Assembly (NCBI RefSeq): GCF_963169125.1
Contig: NC_084794.1
Location: 156,684,858 to 156,748,857, forward strand
Length of the DNA stretch: 64,000 nucleotides
From: Humulus lupulus
Lineage: Eukaryota; Streptophyta; Magnoliopsida; Rosales; Cannabaceae
Direction of reading: 5' to 3'
In this document: in pieces, positions 11,243 to 22,603 of the stretch
How positions within the stretch are numbered: position 1 is the stretch's first letter
How the letters are laid out: each line of letters opens with the position of its first letter
Notes under the pieces: model-generated
Told to the model about the DNA's origin: nothing
The model's database searches: none
The model's input: only the letters and a program-made list of their open reading frames with translations
Translations under genes and position numbers: made by a program

Positions 11243-14200
11243 TCCCTTAATACCTCAAGTATTCGCCTACTCAGCGCTTAATTCTTTAAGATATCCAATA
11301 AACTTTCCGACTGCCATTCCACTTGCAATCAACTGATAGCTCCAGGCTCCCACTCTGTTCTTTTCGTTCTCTAGATTCTTTCCAAGATTTAAAATACTAT
11401 TGGGTCTCAAATCCGTATCATTGACGTTCTACCCTGAAACCAGTCCACTTGACCCGACAACATGAACTCACTCAACTGAGTTAAAACTTTTCACGTCCAA
11501 ACAATTCACTCAAGGTCTATTGTGGTCTATCCCCACGACACACCACCACATCACCTAACCCCTCAGGGTCCAAAGGAAAGCACTAGATTCTGTCACCCGC
11601 TCGACCCTCCTGGTACGACGTACCCAAGGAGGTGGAATGATATCCATTAACAATTCTCATTCATAAACCGAATCTAATTGGATCCTTCATCCATTCCTGG
11701 TATCCCAACTGGTACCACCTTAGCAGGGTCCTTCCCTGCTTCAACCCAAGCCGACACTTCGGATTCCGTAGCTCAGTGACACTCACCAGCTAACCATTAC
11801 CTACTAACATCATGTCGATCCCAGTCGTTGCTTTGTCCACTCCATTACAGCCTATAGCATTATTCCTTGACTGATACACACCTCCCAGCTAGGAATTCCG
11901 CCTCCCATTATATCTCCCCTCGCCCACTCGAGGATTTCAAACACTGATCATCTGTCTGCTACGTTTCACCACCTCTGTGTCTCAACGCTATCTTTCTTAT
12001 TAATACCCAACACCCAAGTACCTTATGCTATGCACGACAGTCGACTTAACGTTCTAAGTGTATCAACCATGATCCATTCAGTCGTCTCCCGCAAGGTTCA
12101 ATCCACCCTCGCGTCAATTGCACCTGGGCGTGCACAATCCGTGATGCACTCCCACAAATCCATACCCTCATCATAGATCAGATCCTTTATGTAATCACTC
12201 TTTACTTAACTAAAACACACGCAAATTCCATCATTGTCCGTAACCAATCAAATCCTACCTTGTCTTCTGAATTTCTTTCTAATGTGACACCACTCAGTCC
12301 GTCTAACCTCAAGTTTTACTGTTCTCCTCATCTCTGATGTAGTTGTCTCCGGAGGTGCTTATGCAATAGATGACGCGCTTACCAGTCCTGAGATGCTTTC
12401 TGTTCTTCAAATGTTCTTCATTAGCTTATTGCGGCTTCAGATCGATTCCTCTCTTACCGGCCCTTTCTTCTTGTAGCTCTAAACTGAGTACTCCTGACGA
12501 CACCCAAACTAACACTCCGTAGAACCTTACCTGAGACTCCGCCTTCTGGATACAAACATCTTCTGCATAATCATTGCTCACCATTTCCGTCTGGGAGTAA
12601 TCCACATGTACTGCTCGTGAGCTTGAAGGGGACTTGTCCATACCGTTCTTGTATTCTCTACTTAAAGAACTTACCTATGCCGCTGTAGCTCGAACCATTC
12701 TAGAATCTTTGTTACCAACTCCTCACACCCTACCCGGTGCAAACTAGACAATTCACGAAATGTCTCTGTCCTTGGTTTCCAACTGGTAACAACCAGGTCA
12801 TAGATCGACTCTTGGGGACATCGTCCCATCTTGTATCCAACATTAAACTTTTTGTCTTAACCCGACGATGCTAACAATCCCCGCAGTATAACACACTGGC
12901 TACACCAGGGTCAACTTCCTTCGATTGCTTCAATAGACTTTCTGTCAGCCAAAACCGTTTTTTTTTTACAACATTCCTTATACCAATCCTATTGGTTGTT
13001 CGACCTTGAAGTACCCCCGAATCTCTCTTTACGTACTACAGATGATATCCTCTACAATCCATGGTTATTTCTTAACTGCTTAGCTCTCTCACTGTGACTC
13101 ATGCTAAGGCTCCCTTAAGACAAACTCTGTCATATGTTATGCACTTCTTGATCACTTGCATCCCAATCCATATGCCAGAGTTTCAAATTTCTTCTCAATA
13201 AGCGTTACTATCCTCAGCCTCTCGAATAGCACCTTTGAGGCTTCCTCTCTATGTCCAACACCCTCTCGGGACATTCTCAACACCGAGTCCTTCTAGTTCG
13301 TTACACGACCAAAGCATAAACCATTCTGTCAAATACTCATCCTCGAGGAATCGTCCTCGAACTAAGAATGTAGTGAGGCATTCAAGTTATCCGTTCCCTC
13401 ACCACGGGAAATCCATCCTATCATACCGAGTCATTCCATGCAGACGTCATGCCCTCGCCTGACCTCCTCTCAGGTGGCATCCTCTCCCTCATGCACACCA
13501 ATAACCTCCCTGGTTCCTATCGCCATGTTGATAACTAGCTTCTCACTCAGGTTTCTTTCCAAACTCAAATTAGGTGCCCAAGCACTGTCTGGGATCTTTC
13601 TACCTCAACAATTGAGAATCCAACCTTGCTGCGTTCTAGCACAAAAAGTACCATCTTATCAATCAGACCTTTCCGCCCTTCTTGGCGAATCTAGAGGCCA
13701 CAACACTATCCGGGGTCCCTTCAACTCGATTATCACAATTCTCTCTTTACTAATTCCATCAAAGGAAGCACTGCCCCTGCGGCTCTAGCACTCATGCTCT
13801 AATCATCAACCATCAGTTCCTCCAACCACATGGCTCTCTCTGCCATCCACATACAGACGATAAATCCTTACATCAGAATAGCCCAAACTCCTTAGACTAT
13901 TCCATATCTCAAATCCTTAAATGGGTCGCCATCAATTCCAGATACATCCATCAGTATAAATTCCCAAAATGAACTATCCAATTCACCAAACCCATTGATC
14001 TACGCTGTTGTTACCCCCAACAGTCCAAACCAAACTTATAAGTCCACCAGTCTCCACGGTTCTAATCATGTCTTTAAAATCTCTTCTAACCATTCATCAT
14101 CTAGGTTCTTTCCAACCCATTAAGCCAGTACCTTCGCCCGAGTACCATATCCAGGCATCTCCCTGCCTCAATATTTAACACAACCCTCAAATCAGGATCT

Positions 14201-15098
14201 CTCATCCTCTTAACCAAGGGTGGAATTAACTCTGCTCATCTATTGATAAATTCCTTGTCAACTCGAACACTCCTCAAAACCCGAGGTTAACACCCTTTAA
14301 GCCTTTCATTTAATACCCCTTTTCTGTCCATCCCTCACAGTAAACTATCACCGGTAACCTTACTGTTAAAACATCTAAATCAGCCATCTCCCCAGAGAAT
14401 CCGCTGTTCTTCTATCCCATCTCAACTAACAAACTCCACAGCTTACTCACACACTAGTGACCCCTTTGCTGCTGCTCTCAGGGATAACTAGAGATCTCAA
14501 CTCCAACTTATATCTATAATCCCTCTTTCCAACACAATATCGGGTCCCCAACCCTTCTAGGAACAAACAACTCGAGTTCATCTGTCAAAACTGACCAACT
14601 CCTGAACTCTGTGGTTCCTACTCTGAACCAAACCACCACTAGGTCCAAATATCCACAGGTATAATGCACACACAAGCATATACTAGGTCAAATCCACAAT
14701 GTCATATATTTAGCTACCAGATTTAACATCCCTAAGTATATCCACACTCAACATGCTTCACACAAGCAAATAAACGGATATAACATACAGATTCAACTTA
14801 AAAAATCGACCACATAGCTCAATATGTAAATCATTATGCCAATATTCATCCACATACATAATAATGTTATTCAGCATGCATCAATCTCAACATGCAATAA
14901 TCAAGGGCCCAGCCCAACAGCATCTCATGCATATGTCATTTCATTCCTCATGCTCCATATAAATAAGCAGGCAAAAAGGGCATTCAATCATATAATCAGA
15001 CATGTCAATCAATCATACCAACCAACCTTGAGTCGAGCTTGTCACTGACAGCGAGCGTACATGTTCGGTCGATATCCAGAACCAATAAACCTTGGCTC
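11243..15098 (-). other. D internal region, 5' part, non-coding
   Basis: About 3.9 kb with no supported gene: the longest open frame is 116 codons with no recognisable domain, and stops are dense on both strands. The end next to the primer site (about 14600-15098) resembles the leader of C downstream of its 5' LTR, including a reversed segment like C's near 51660. The rest is degenerate C- and T-rich sequence. Confidence 0.6.
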
Positions 15099-15110
15099 GC
15101 TCTGATACCA
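15099..15110 (-). other. D primer binding site (tRNA-Met)
   Basis: On the minus strand TGGTATCAGAGC lies three bases downstream of the 5' LTR end. It is complementary to the 3' end of initiator tRNA-Met and identical to the site in C. Confidence 0.9.
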
Positions 15111-15113
15111 AGT

Positions 15114-17371
15114 TGTAACGCCCTACTTCCTTAGAGCCGTTACCAAGTGAGTTTTAAGACAAAACAGTGTGCAATTAACTCGCTAACTGAGGTTTTGAAA
15201 CGAAAGTGTGACTAATAAAAAGTTAAGGTTGTAATCTTTGAAAATGCGTTGACTCAATAAAACTTCTAGTATTAAACAATTGGGATCCCAAAATAGGGTT
15301 TGAAAATTATTTACATCATGAAATAAGTTTACAGTTGATCAGTACTAAAAATCATAGATTATTACAGCCATTTTCGAATAAACCCCCAACCGAAGCAGTC
15401 GGGCAGGCCAAACATGTACGCGTCGCTTCACGCTCTCCGTACTCATGGTTGGTTGACTCAGTCTTTGCCCTACCTGCAACACGGAGCACCCGTGAGCCGA
15501 AGCCCAGCAAGAAAACTCATGCAGAACATAACATATGAAAATATATATAGTTAATCATATCAGATAGCCCACAGATAAACAAGTCAACCATTAGACTAAG
15601 CAAACACGGCCATGCCGCCCCAGAGCCTTACCGAAGCCTGGGGTATCGATTCTCACCGTAAGGATAACACATGTATCCAACGGGCCCCGCCCTGGCTATA
15701 ACATCCCATGTGCTAGGTGTTACTTCCGGCCCCGCTGCCGTACCCGGCCTACGCCGCTCTCGGACCTTGCCGTTCATTCCATTATAATCACACATATAAT
15801 ATAACACAACAACATGCAATCAAATATTAATTCATTTAAGTCTGCATCCTAACATGTGATGCAATATAGGGTCGTGCCCTGCAATCATCTCATCATGCAA
15901 CATGCAACATAGGGCCGAGCCCCGCAATCATACTATGGGCCCATGCCCTATCCTACGGGTGTTATAGTTTTCTTACCTGTATTCCGAGCCTCCTGATGCA
16001 CTAAAGCCGCGAGCACGGTCCACTAGCACGAGCCTCACCAACAACCTAGTCACAACACACAAGAAACATCCCTCAATACTAATCAACCCAAAACCACTTC
16101 TCGGGACCAATCCCGCACTCTCGGGACCTCTAAAACCTTAAAACAACACCCCGAAGACATCCCCCGAACCCCCAGAGCAAAGGCCTAAAATTTCCAACAA
16201 TGTCATCCTGAAATTGGCCTTGTGTCGCGGCACCCATCAGTCAGGGGCTCCCTCGCCGCGGCACGAAAAACCTGTGCCGCGGCACGCCTTCGCAGACCCA
16301 GAAATTCTGGGTTTTCTCTTGCGTTTTCTCCGAGCTAAAACCTTCCCAAATCATACCAAACCAATACCCAAACCTCAAAATCAATTTCAAACTTCAAATA
16401 GGCCATCTAACAACCCATAAACATCATCAAAGACTTCCAAACACACAATCAAATCCCCAAAATCCACATCCTTGATTTCAATTTCAGAAAAATAAAAACT
16501 CAAAGTTCAAACTTTAAACCATGCTCAAATTTCTTAACCCATAACATAATCAGGCCTTAAATGCGTACAAAATTCCTTACCTCATATGGAGAATCCATCC
16601 CTAAGCTTCCTTCATCTCCTAGGTCTCCAATTCAGCTCCTCCACTCATCTTCTTCTTCTTCATGCCCTAGCTTTTCCCTCTCTTTTCTCTTCTCTTGAAA
16701 CTCTATCAAGACCAAAATGACTAAGTCCCCAAACCGTGTACCCCATATAACCCGGCTGCCATTTATCTAATTCCCAACCAAATGACCATTTTGCCCCTCC
16801 TTGCCTAACCTTTCCTACCTAAACCTCAAGGGCGCTTAAGTCCTTTCATTTCTATTTCATATCTACCATTTTCTTTCTAAAACTTGTTACTCTCAGCAGT
16901 AACTAATGGTTACCCAGGTTACTAAATCTCCAATAACCATTACCCGCTAAATCTCAATTTAACCATAAAATTCCCGAGGTACCCCTAGGCTCCTCCCGAG
17001 CCGGGTATAGAAATCCCATTGCGACTCTTGAGTTAAGTAGCTCCCTAGGACCGTCTCGGCACGTGCATCACAATAATAACACCACACTCGCGTGGTACAA
17101 ATCACGGATTACAATTATCACATATATGCCCTCAGTGGGCTAAAATTACCAATTTCCCCCTATCATGCAAACGGGGTTCACATGCATAATTATTTCACCT
17201 AACATGCATACTAACCACGTAGTCATGCATCTCAATGTTCAATTAGTCATATAACATGCTTTAAATCATAACCATGCATTAAACTCATAAAATCGCACAT
17301 AAATTCCATTATGCCCTCCAGGCACACTAATCAAGGCCCTTGAGCCTTAATAGCGATTTTGGGTCGTTACA
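15114..17371 (-). repeat. D 5' LTR
   Basis: Same length as the 3' LTR (2258 bp), with about 48 substitutions and no net indel by eye. It is bounded by the primer site on the left and by CTCTT and Cop1 coding sequence on the right. Confidence 0.92.
16225..16283. repeat. Paired-palindrome array, D 5' LTR
   Basis: TCGCGG at 16225, CCGCGG at 16256 and CCGCGG at 16278, spaced 31 and 22 bp. The decayed site differs from the one decayed in the partner LTR. Confidence 0.8.
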
Positions 17372-17955
17372 CTCTTCCTCCTGAGGTGTCTTGGGACATT
17401 GTTCCTTGGAGAGAGAAATTCCATGTCTGGTCGGTAGTTGACCTTTTTTGGAATTCTCCATAGAGAATCTTTCAAGCATCTTATCTATATAATTAGCCTG
17501 AGAAAGTTCCAAGAGCTTGTTCTTCCTATCCCTTAGGATTTGGATTCCCAGAACGTAGCTAGCCTTGCCCAAATCATTCATTTGAAACTTTTCAAGTAAC
17601 CATTTATTTACATTTGACAATGTCTCTACATTGTTCCCAATAAGAAAAATGTCATCAACGTAAAGAACTAAGAAAAACATCACTTTCCTTTGATGTATTT
17701 ATACACACATGCTTTGTTGAAAAAATGTTCAAAGCCATATGTTTTAATTATTACACCAAAAGTGATATCCAAGATCTAGATGTTTACTTTAATCCATAAA
17801 TGGATTTCAGCAACTTGCACGCCTTTTGATCTTCACTTTCTTTATGAACCCTTCTGGTTGTACCATATAGATACTTTCATCAAGATAGCCATTCAGAAAT
17901 GTTGTCTTGACGTCCATTTGCCATATCTCATAATCATTGACAGTCGCTATGGATA
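17372..17955 (-). pseudogene. Cop1 reverse transcriptase, middle part
   Basis: The minus strand encodes Copia RT with the catalytic YVDD (codons at 17651-17662) in LVLYVDDIFLIG. It is followed by KWLLEKFQMNDLGKASYVLG, QILRDRKNKL and QANYIDKMLERF. Upstream, past a frameshift near 17700, the segment DYEIWQMDVKTTFLNGYLD abuts the X LTR. On the other side it is cut by D at TPQEEE. The YVDD is intact, but frameshifts and the insertions make the gene dead. Confidence 0.9.
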
Positions 17956-19244
17956 TGTAATTCCCTGACTATTTCTACGACCTCATACCATTAAAAACTA
18001 CTATGACATAACTACTATTTTGAAATACATACATATGAGATAACATAACTTTATTTAAAACCCCAAAATAAATATTGTGCAGAATACAAAGTAAAATATG
18101 AAATATAAAATATGGTAAGGTACCCATTGTTTAATACATAAAAACATAAAACACAAACTTAGATTAATTGTTTAAAAACTAAGTGAGGAAATACATAAAA
18201 ACATGAATAAAAATACTTAAAAACAACGTCATCCTCAATCGTCATGTAGTCCATTAAATTCATTCATCCTCAACACACAAGCCAAGCTGCCATGAATCTT
18301 TCCGCCTTCCATAATCATTTTCCTGCATCAAGCTAAAAATAAAAGAATGAGCCTAATGCCCAGCAAGGAAAATCTACTAACACATAAATCATAAACATAA
18401 GACTTTATCATAAACATATACTATAAAACATATGACTATATAAACGTACATCATATAGGACTACAATATTAATGGCCATTAACTCATTAACATGGCATGT
18501 GATAAAATCATCTAGGTCCTCTGTCTACTAATCGAGGTAGGTTAGATCACATGGTAGTATATGATTACCCATCTAGGTCCTCTGTCTACTAATCGAGGTA
18601 GGGTAAATCATAACTCTAACCCACGAAAATGATAAAAATCTTGGGGTTTGCTATCTAAGCAACTATAAGCCCTAAGCGACATACAAATATTGGGGTTTGC
18701 TATCTAAGCAACTATAAACCCCAAATAACTAGAAGACATATTTATACATATATATCATAGCATAAAACATATCATAACATAAACATATAAACACATATAA
18801 TCTAACCTATTTTCCTTACCAAAAATTGGAATATGGAGACAAGAACGGGATTTGGAACATTCCTAAAACCAACAGTAAGAATGGTGAGTTTTTAAAGAAA
18901 AAGAGATTAAAAGAAAACTAAACCATCTGAGTGAAAACTTACTGAAAAGAACTTTAAACACCTAATCAAGAATCATGAACAAGAGTTAGGATCTGAAAGA
19001 AAATAAAAGAAAACTAATGAACTATGAAAACTGAACATAAGGATAAGAATACCTTGATGATCTATGGCTTGATCTATACCTCGATACTCAAATAACTCTA
19101 TATCTTACTGCCCAAGTGTTTAGAAAATCTTAGATTGGAAAAGATTTTTAACCCAAAACCCAAGTGTTTCTCTCTATAGTAACCTTAGCAGCTTGGAGGC
19201 TCTGAAGAATGCTTGAAGAATGAAGAAAATGGCTGAGTACTAGG

Positions 19245-19258
19245 TCCTATTTATAGAG
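19245..19258 (-). promoter_or_regulatory. TATA box of X solo LTR
   Basis: On the minus strand CTCTATAAATAGGA is a strong TATA box. The palindrome pairs lie about 180-310 bp upstream of it, that is, in U3. Confidence 0.65.
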
Positions 19259-19428
19259 TTGAAGGAGTGAAACTAACCCCTTTTAGAATGAATATAAAAT
19301 GAAAAAGATTTGAATTTTCATTCAACAGATGCCCAGAACTCGGTCAAAATCGTTCAAAGGCAAGTCCAAGTGGTTAAGGCTATTTTTAAATTTAACACCA
19401 CAAACTTTCAAAAAATATGAGTTGGAGC

Positions 19429-19563
19429 CAATATATCGCCCCCTATAGGCGATATTTTGCCTCCCCCATATTCCCGAGCCCCGTTCGTTCATTCGTATGA
19501 AGTCGACGTGTTTTTCATATCTTCCGTAGGTAATATATCAGCCTCTATAGTTGCGATATATTG
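19429..19563. repeat. Paired-palindrome array, X LTR (CGATATATCG type)
   Basis: CAATATATCG at 19429 and CGATATTTTG at 19450 are 21 bp apart; TAATATATCA at 19531 and CGATATATTG at 19554 are 23 bp apart. The copy at 38371 has the same pairs in mirror order because it lies on the other strand. Confidence 0.8.
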
Positions 19564-20000
19564 GGATACGTTTATATATCAACCACATATTTGCACTTTT
19601 TCAACATATTTTGAATTGGTTAAACAACTTTGACTGAGTCAAAACGTAATCCTAACAGCTGTTGGAAGGTTCTAGAGCTTCTAGATCTTTCTTTTACTAA
19701 ATTATTCATCAAAATACTTAAATCCTTAATAAACATGATTATTACAAGTGTCACATTCTTAATAATTCTATCTAAACCTTAGGTTATAATTAAATAATAT
19801 TTCTAAGACTAGCAATATTAATCAAACCTTGTGTTATAATTAATATTTCTAAACTATAGGTTAAACTTATAAAATCCATAACTATTGCTATGAGCTTCCA
19901 ATTAAGTCCCAGCTTGAACCAAAATCCACGGAAACTAACAACCTACAAACTAATACTAACTACTACTACTATCTAGCTAAGTAAAATATGGGACACTGCA

Positions 20001-21480
20001 GGAGAAGAGGATAAAAATGGATTTGAGCATGGCCACGGGAGAAAATGTTTCTTCATAATCAACACCTTCTCTCTGAGTGTAACCTTTGGCTATAAGCCCT
20101 ACTTTGAAAGTCTCTACTTTCCCATCTACACCTCTTTTCTTCTTGTATATCGACATACACCCTATGGGCCTGACATCTTCAGGTAGATCCACAAATTCCT
20201 AGATAGAATTGGAATACATCGATTCCATTTCTTGTTTCATGGTTTCTTGCCATTTCTCCTTTTCAGGATCATTCATTGCCTCTTTAAAGGTTAATGGATC
20301 TTCCTTGTCTGTATAAAAAAAAAAGGACATGTGCCTCATGTGCATAGCGAATAGGTTGTCTCACCGGGGTTTCTTTTCCAGGAATAATGGTTTCCTGGTT
20401 TGTTGTATGTCATTTAATGATGAAGATGATTATGATGGAAGATGATTATGATGGAATCTTATCAGCTATGAGTTCCTCCAACACTACCTTGCTTTGAGGT
20501 TTATAATTATTTGTATAGTCATGTTCAAGGAAGGTCGCATTTATTGAAACAAATATCTTTTGATCCTTGGGACCATAGAAATAACTACCTCTTATTTTTG
20601 GAGCGTAGCCAACAAAAATGCACAATTCCGACCTTGATTTAAGTTTCCCTGATTTAGGTCTAAGAACATGAGTAGGACATCCCCAAATGCGGAAATGGTG
20701 CAAACTCGATTTGTTTCCATTCCATAGTTCCAGTGGAATTTTGCTAATGGTCTTAGAAACACTATTTTAGAAACACTATTTTTTTGTGGCGTTTGTGGTG
20801 CAGTGAGTTGGGATAGAATACCATGCTCCAGCAATAAATCTTTGAATTCTAAATCCAAATATTCTCCACCTCAATCAGATCAAAGTGTCTTTAGAGTCTT
20901 ACCTAATTACTTATGAGCCTTTGCATTGAATTCTTGAAACTTACTAAAGGTTTCAAATTTCCTAAGCATTAGGTAAGTATGACCATATCTTGACTAATCG
21001 TCAATAAAAATAACAAAATACTCATACCCACCTTGTGCTTGTACATTGATTGGACCATAGACATTGCTTTGTACAATCTCCAAAGGATCTTTTTGCTCTA
21101 TTGCCTTTCGCTAAGAAAATTTTACCTTATAGACAAGATTCACAAACCAGTAGAGTTCGAACTCTTAGTTCTCTCGAAGTTCCATCTTTTGTAAACCCGT
21201 TTGTCCTATCTAGACCTACATGACCAAGTCTAAGATGCCAAAGATATGTGTCATCCTCGTTTGAAACTTTTTGTCTTTTGTTAACTTGCGGTTTTGCTAC
21301 TTTAAATTATTCTAAATTATTGAGTGTTCGTTCATTTGGTTTTAGCATATACATTCCATTATTATGTTCTGCTTGACATATTTTGAAACAATTCTTTGAA
21401 ATAACAATCGCATTACTAATAAAATAAATATAAAAAAATTGTTCATGCAACATAGATAAAGAAACTAAGTTTCTAGAAAA
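20001..21480 (-). pseudogene. Cop1 integrase C-terminus to reverse transcriptase N-terminus
   Basis: Reading leftwards on the minus strand, the region near 20860-21300 keeps eroded integrase sequence. Then come LEFKDLLLEHGILSQLTAPQ, after a frameshift HHFRIWGCPTHVLRPKSGKL with KSRSELCIFVGYAP (the hinge after Copia integrase), and finally the RT entry DLPEDVRPIGC, KVETFKVGLIAKGYTQREG and VDYEETFSPVAMLKSI. An X LTR interrupts it at 20000. Several stops and frameshifts are present. Integrase before RT is diagnostic of Ty1/Copia. Confidence 0.87.
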
Positions 21481-22603
21481 TACTAGGAATAAAATAAACA
21501 TTGTTAAAAACTAAATAGTTGTTCCCAAAAATTAAACGAACTGTTCCCTTTGCTCTTGCTGAAACGAGCGTTCCACTTCCAAGTCACATGGTCACCTCGC
21601 CATCTTCCAGCTCCCTTGATGACTTAATTATCTGCATGGAAGAACAAACATGGTTAGTGGCTCCTGAATCTAAAACCCAGGATGACCTATCATCTTCCAC
21701 TACACAAGTTTCAAGTACAAGTAAATCATATTTGCCTTTCTTTTTCATCTCAGAGAGACACTTCTTGCAGTTTCTCTTCCAGTGACCTTCAACTCCACAA
21801 TGGAAACATTTTTCTTTTAGTTCTTTCTTCTTGGAGTTGTTGTCAATTTTGTTCTCCTTGGGTTTTGGTGCCTTCTTGTCTTTATTATATTTTTTTCCCT
21901 TTCCCTTGTCCTTATTATTGTTCTTCTTTCTCTTCTTGGATTTCTCCTCAGAGTTTGAAGATTTCTCCTCTACCACATTTGCTTCAGTCTCTTCAATAAT
22001 GGATTTGTTACGAGACTCAAGTGTTTGTAGTTCATTCAACAGTCGGGTCATGTTGAATTCCAACTTATTCATAATATAGTTGGTGGTGAACGAAGAAAAG
22101 GCAGGAGTGAGCGATTCTAGTATGATGCTTACTTGTGTACGCTCATCAATGATGGCCTCGTGTATTTCTGCTTCATGCATCACGTTAATCATGTGTAAAA
22201 CATGTTCACGTACAAAATCACCTTTCTTCATCTTAGTAGTCATGTAGGTTCTAGTAGCCTCATGTCTACTATGATCAGATTGCTACCCAAACATGGCCTA
22301 CAGAGAATCCATTATCTCAAACATAGTTTCCATGGTTTCATGCTTTGTTCTCAGAACATCATTCATGCTCTCGAGCATGTAATACTTTTCCTTATTATTG
22401 GATTGAATCTAGGCATCATACTTGTCCCGAACATTCTTCGGGGCAGTGGCAGCGGGCTCTTCAGGACATTCCTCAGTCAGGAAAAATTTGTGGTTCTCAC
22501 AGATTAACATAAGATTTATATTTGATTTCCATCTTATAAAATTATAACCATTAAGTTTTTCAAATGATAGTAAAGTGGTTATTGGATTGCCACCGTTCGA
22601 CAT
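21481..22603 (-). pseudogene. Cop1 gag and protease
   Basis: Gag starts at the ATG at 22603 (minus) with MSNGGNPITTLLSFEKLNGY followed by NFIRWK, a Copia gag N-terminus. Stops near 22410 and 22290 break it. The frame resumes at 22243 for 219 codons holding the capsid C-terminal part, a lysine-rich linker (KKRKKNNNKDKGKGKKYNKD), a CCHC zinc knuckle CFHCGVEGHWKRNC (about 21766-21808) and the protease active site VLDSGATNHV (about 21649-21678). Zinc-knuckle cysteines and the histidine are intact. The long 2-kb leader upstream separates it from the 5' LTR. Confidence 0.9.

Larger units (their letters stand above)
5757..17371 (-). mobile_element. D: non-autonomous Gypsy (LARD-like) with intact LTRs
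   Basis: Two minus-strand LTRs of exactly equal length (2258 bp: 5757-8014 and 15114-17371) are flanked by perfect CTCTT duplications (5752-5756 and 17372-17376). A tRNA-Met primer site follows the 5' LTR and a purine tract precedes the 3' LTR. After subtracting solo LTR E and its 5-bp duplication, the internal region is about 4.54 kb and shows no recognisable gag or pol. Its first and last few hundred bases resemble the autonomous Tekay-like element C, so proteins were probably supplied in trans by such a relative. About 48 LTR differences by eye (about 2%) suggest a moderately young insertion. Confidence 0.9.
17956..20000 (-). repeat. X-family solo LTR (2045 bp) in Cop1 RT
   Basis: On the minus strand it begins TGCAGTGTCCC at 20000 and ends GGGAATTACA at 17956. 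The flanks GGATA (17951-17955) and GGAGA (20001-20005) are a 5-bp target duplication with one mismatch; the Copia RT frame reads through when the LTR and one copy are removed. Landmarks are a short (TAG)n near 19960, CGATATATCG-type palindrome pairs at 19429-19563, a TATA box at 19245-19258, and a 61-bp duplication near 18530-18600. A further private duplication of GGGTTTGCTATCTAAGCAAC lies at 18643-18725. Lineage is uncertain; its modules resemble Gypsy chromovirus LTRs. Confidence 0.9.

Noticed and set aside
13235..13788. 75- and 116-codon frames in the D interior
   Set aside because: Low-complexity serine- and leucine-rich translations, overlapping in different frames, with no match to gag or pol motifs. 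Not supported as genes.
21519..22079. Plus-strand frames of 80-105 codons opposite Copia gag
   Set aside because: Shadows of the lysine-rich gag on the minus strand.
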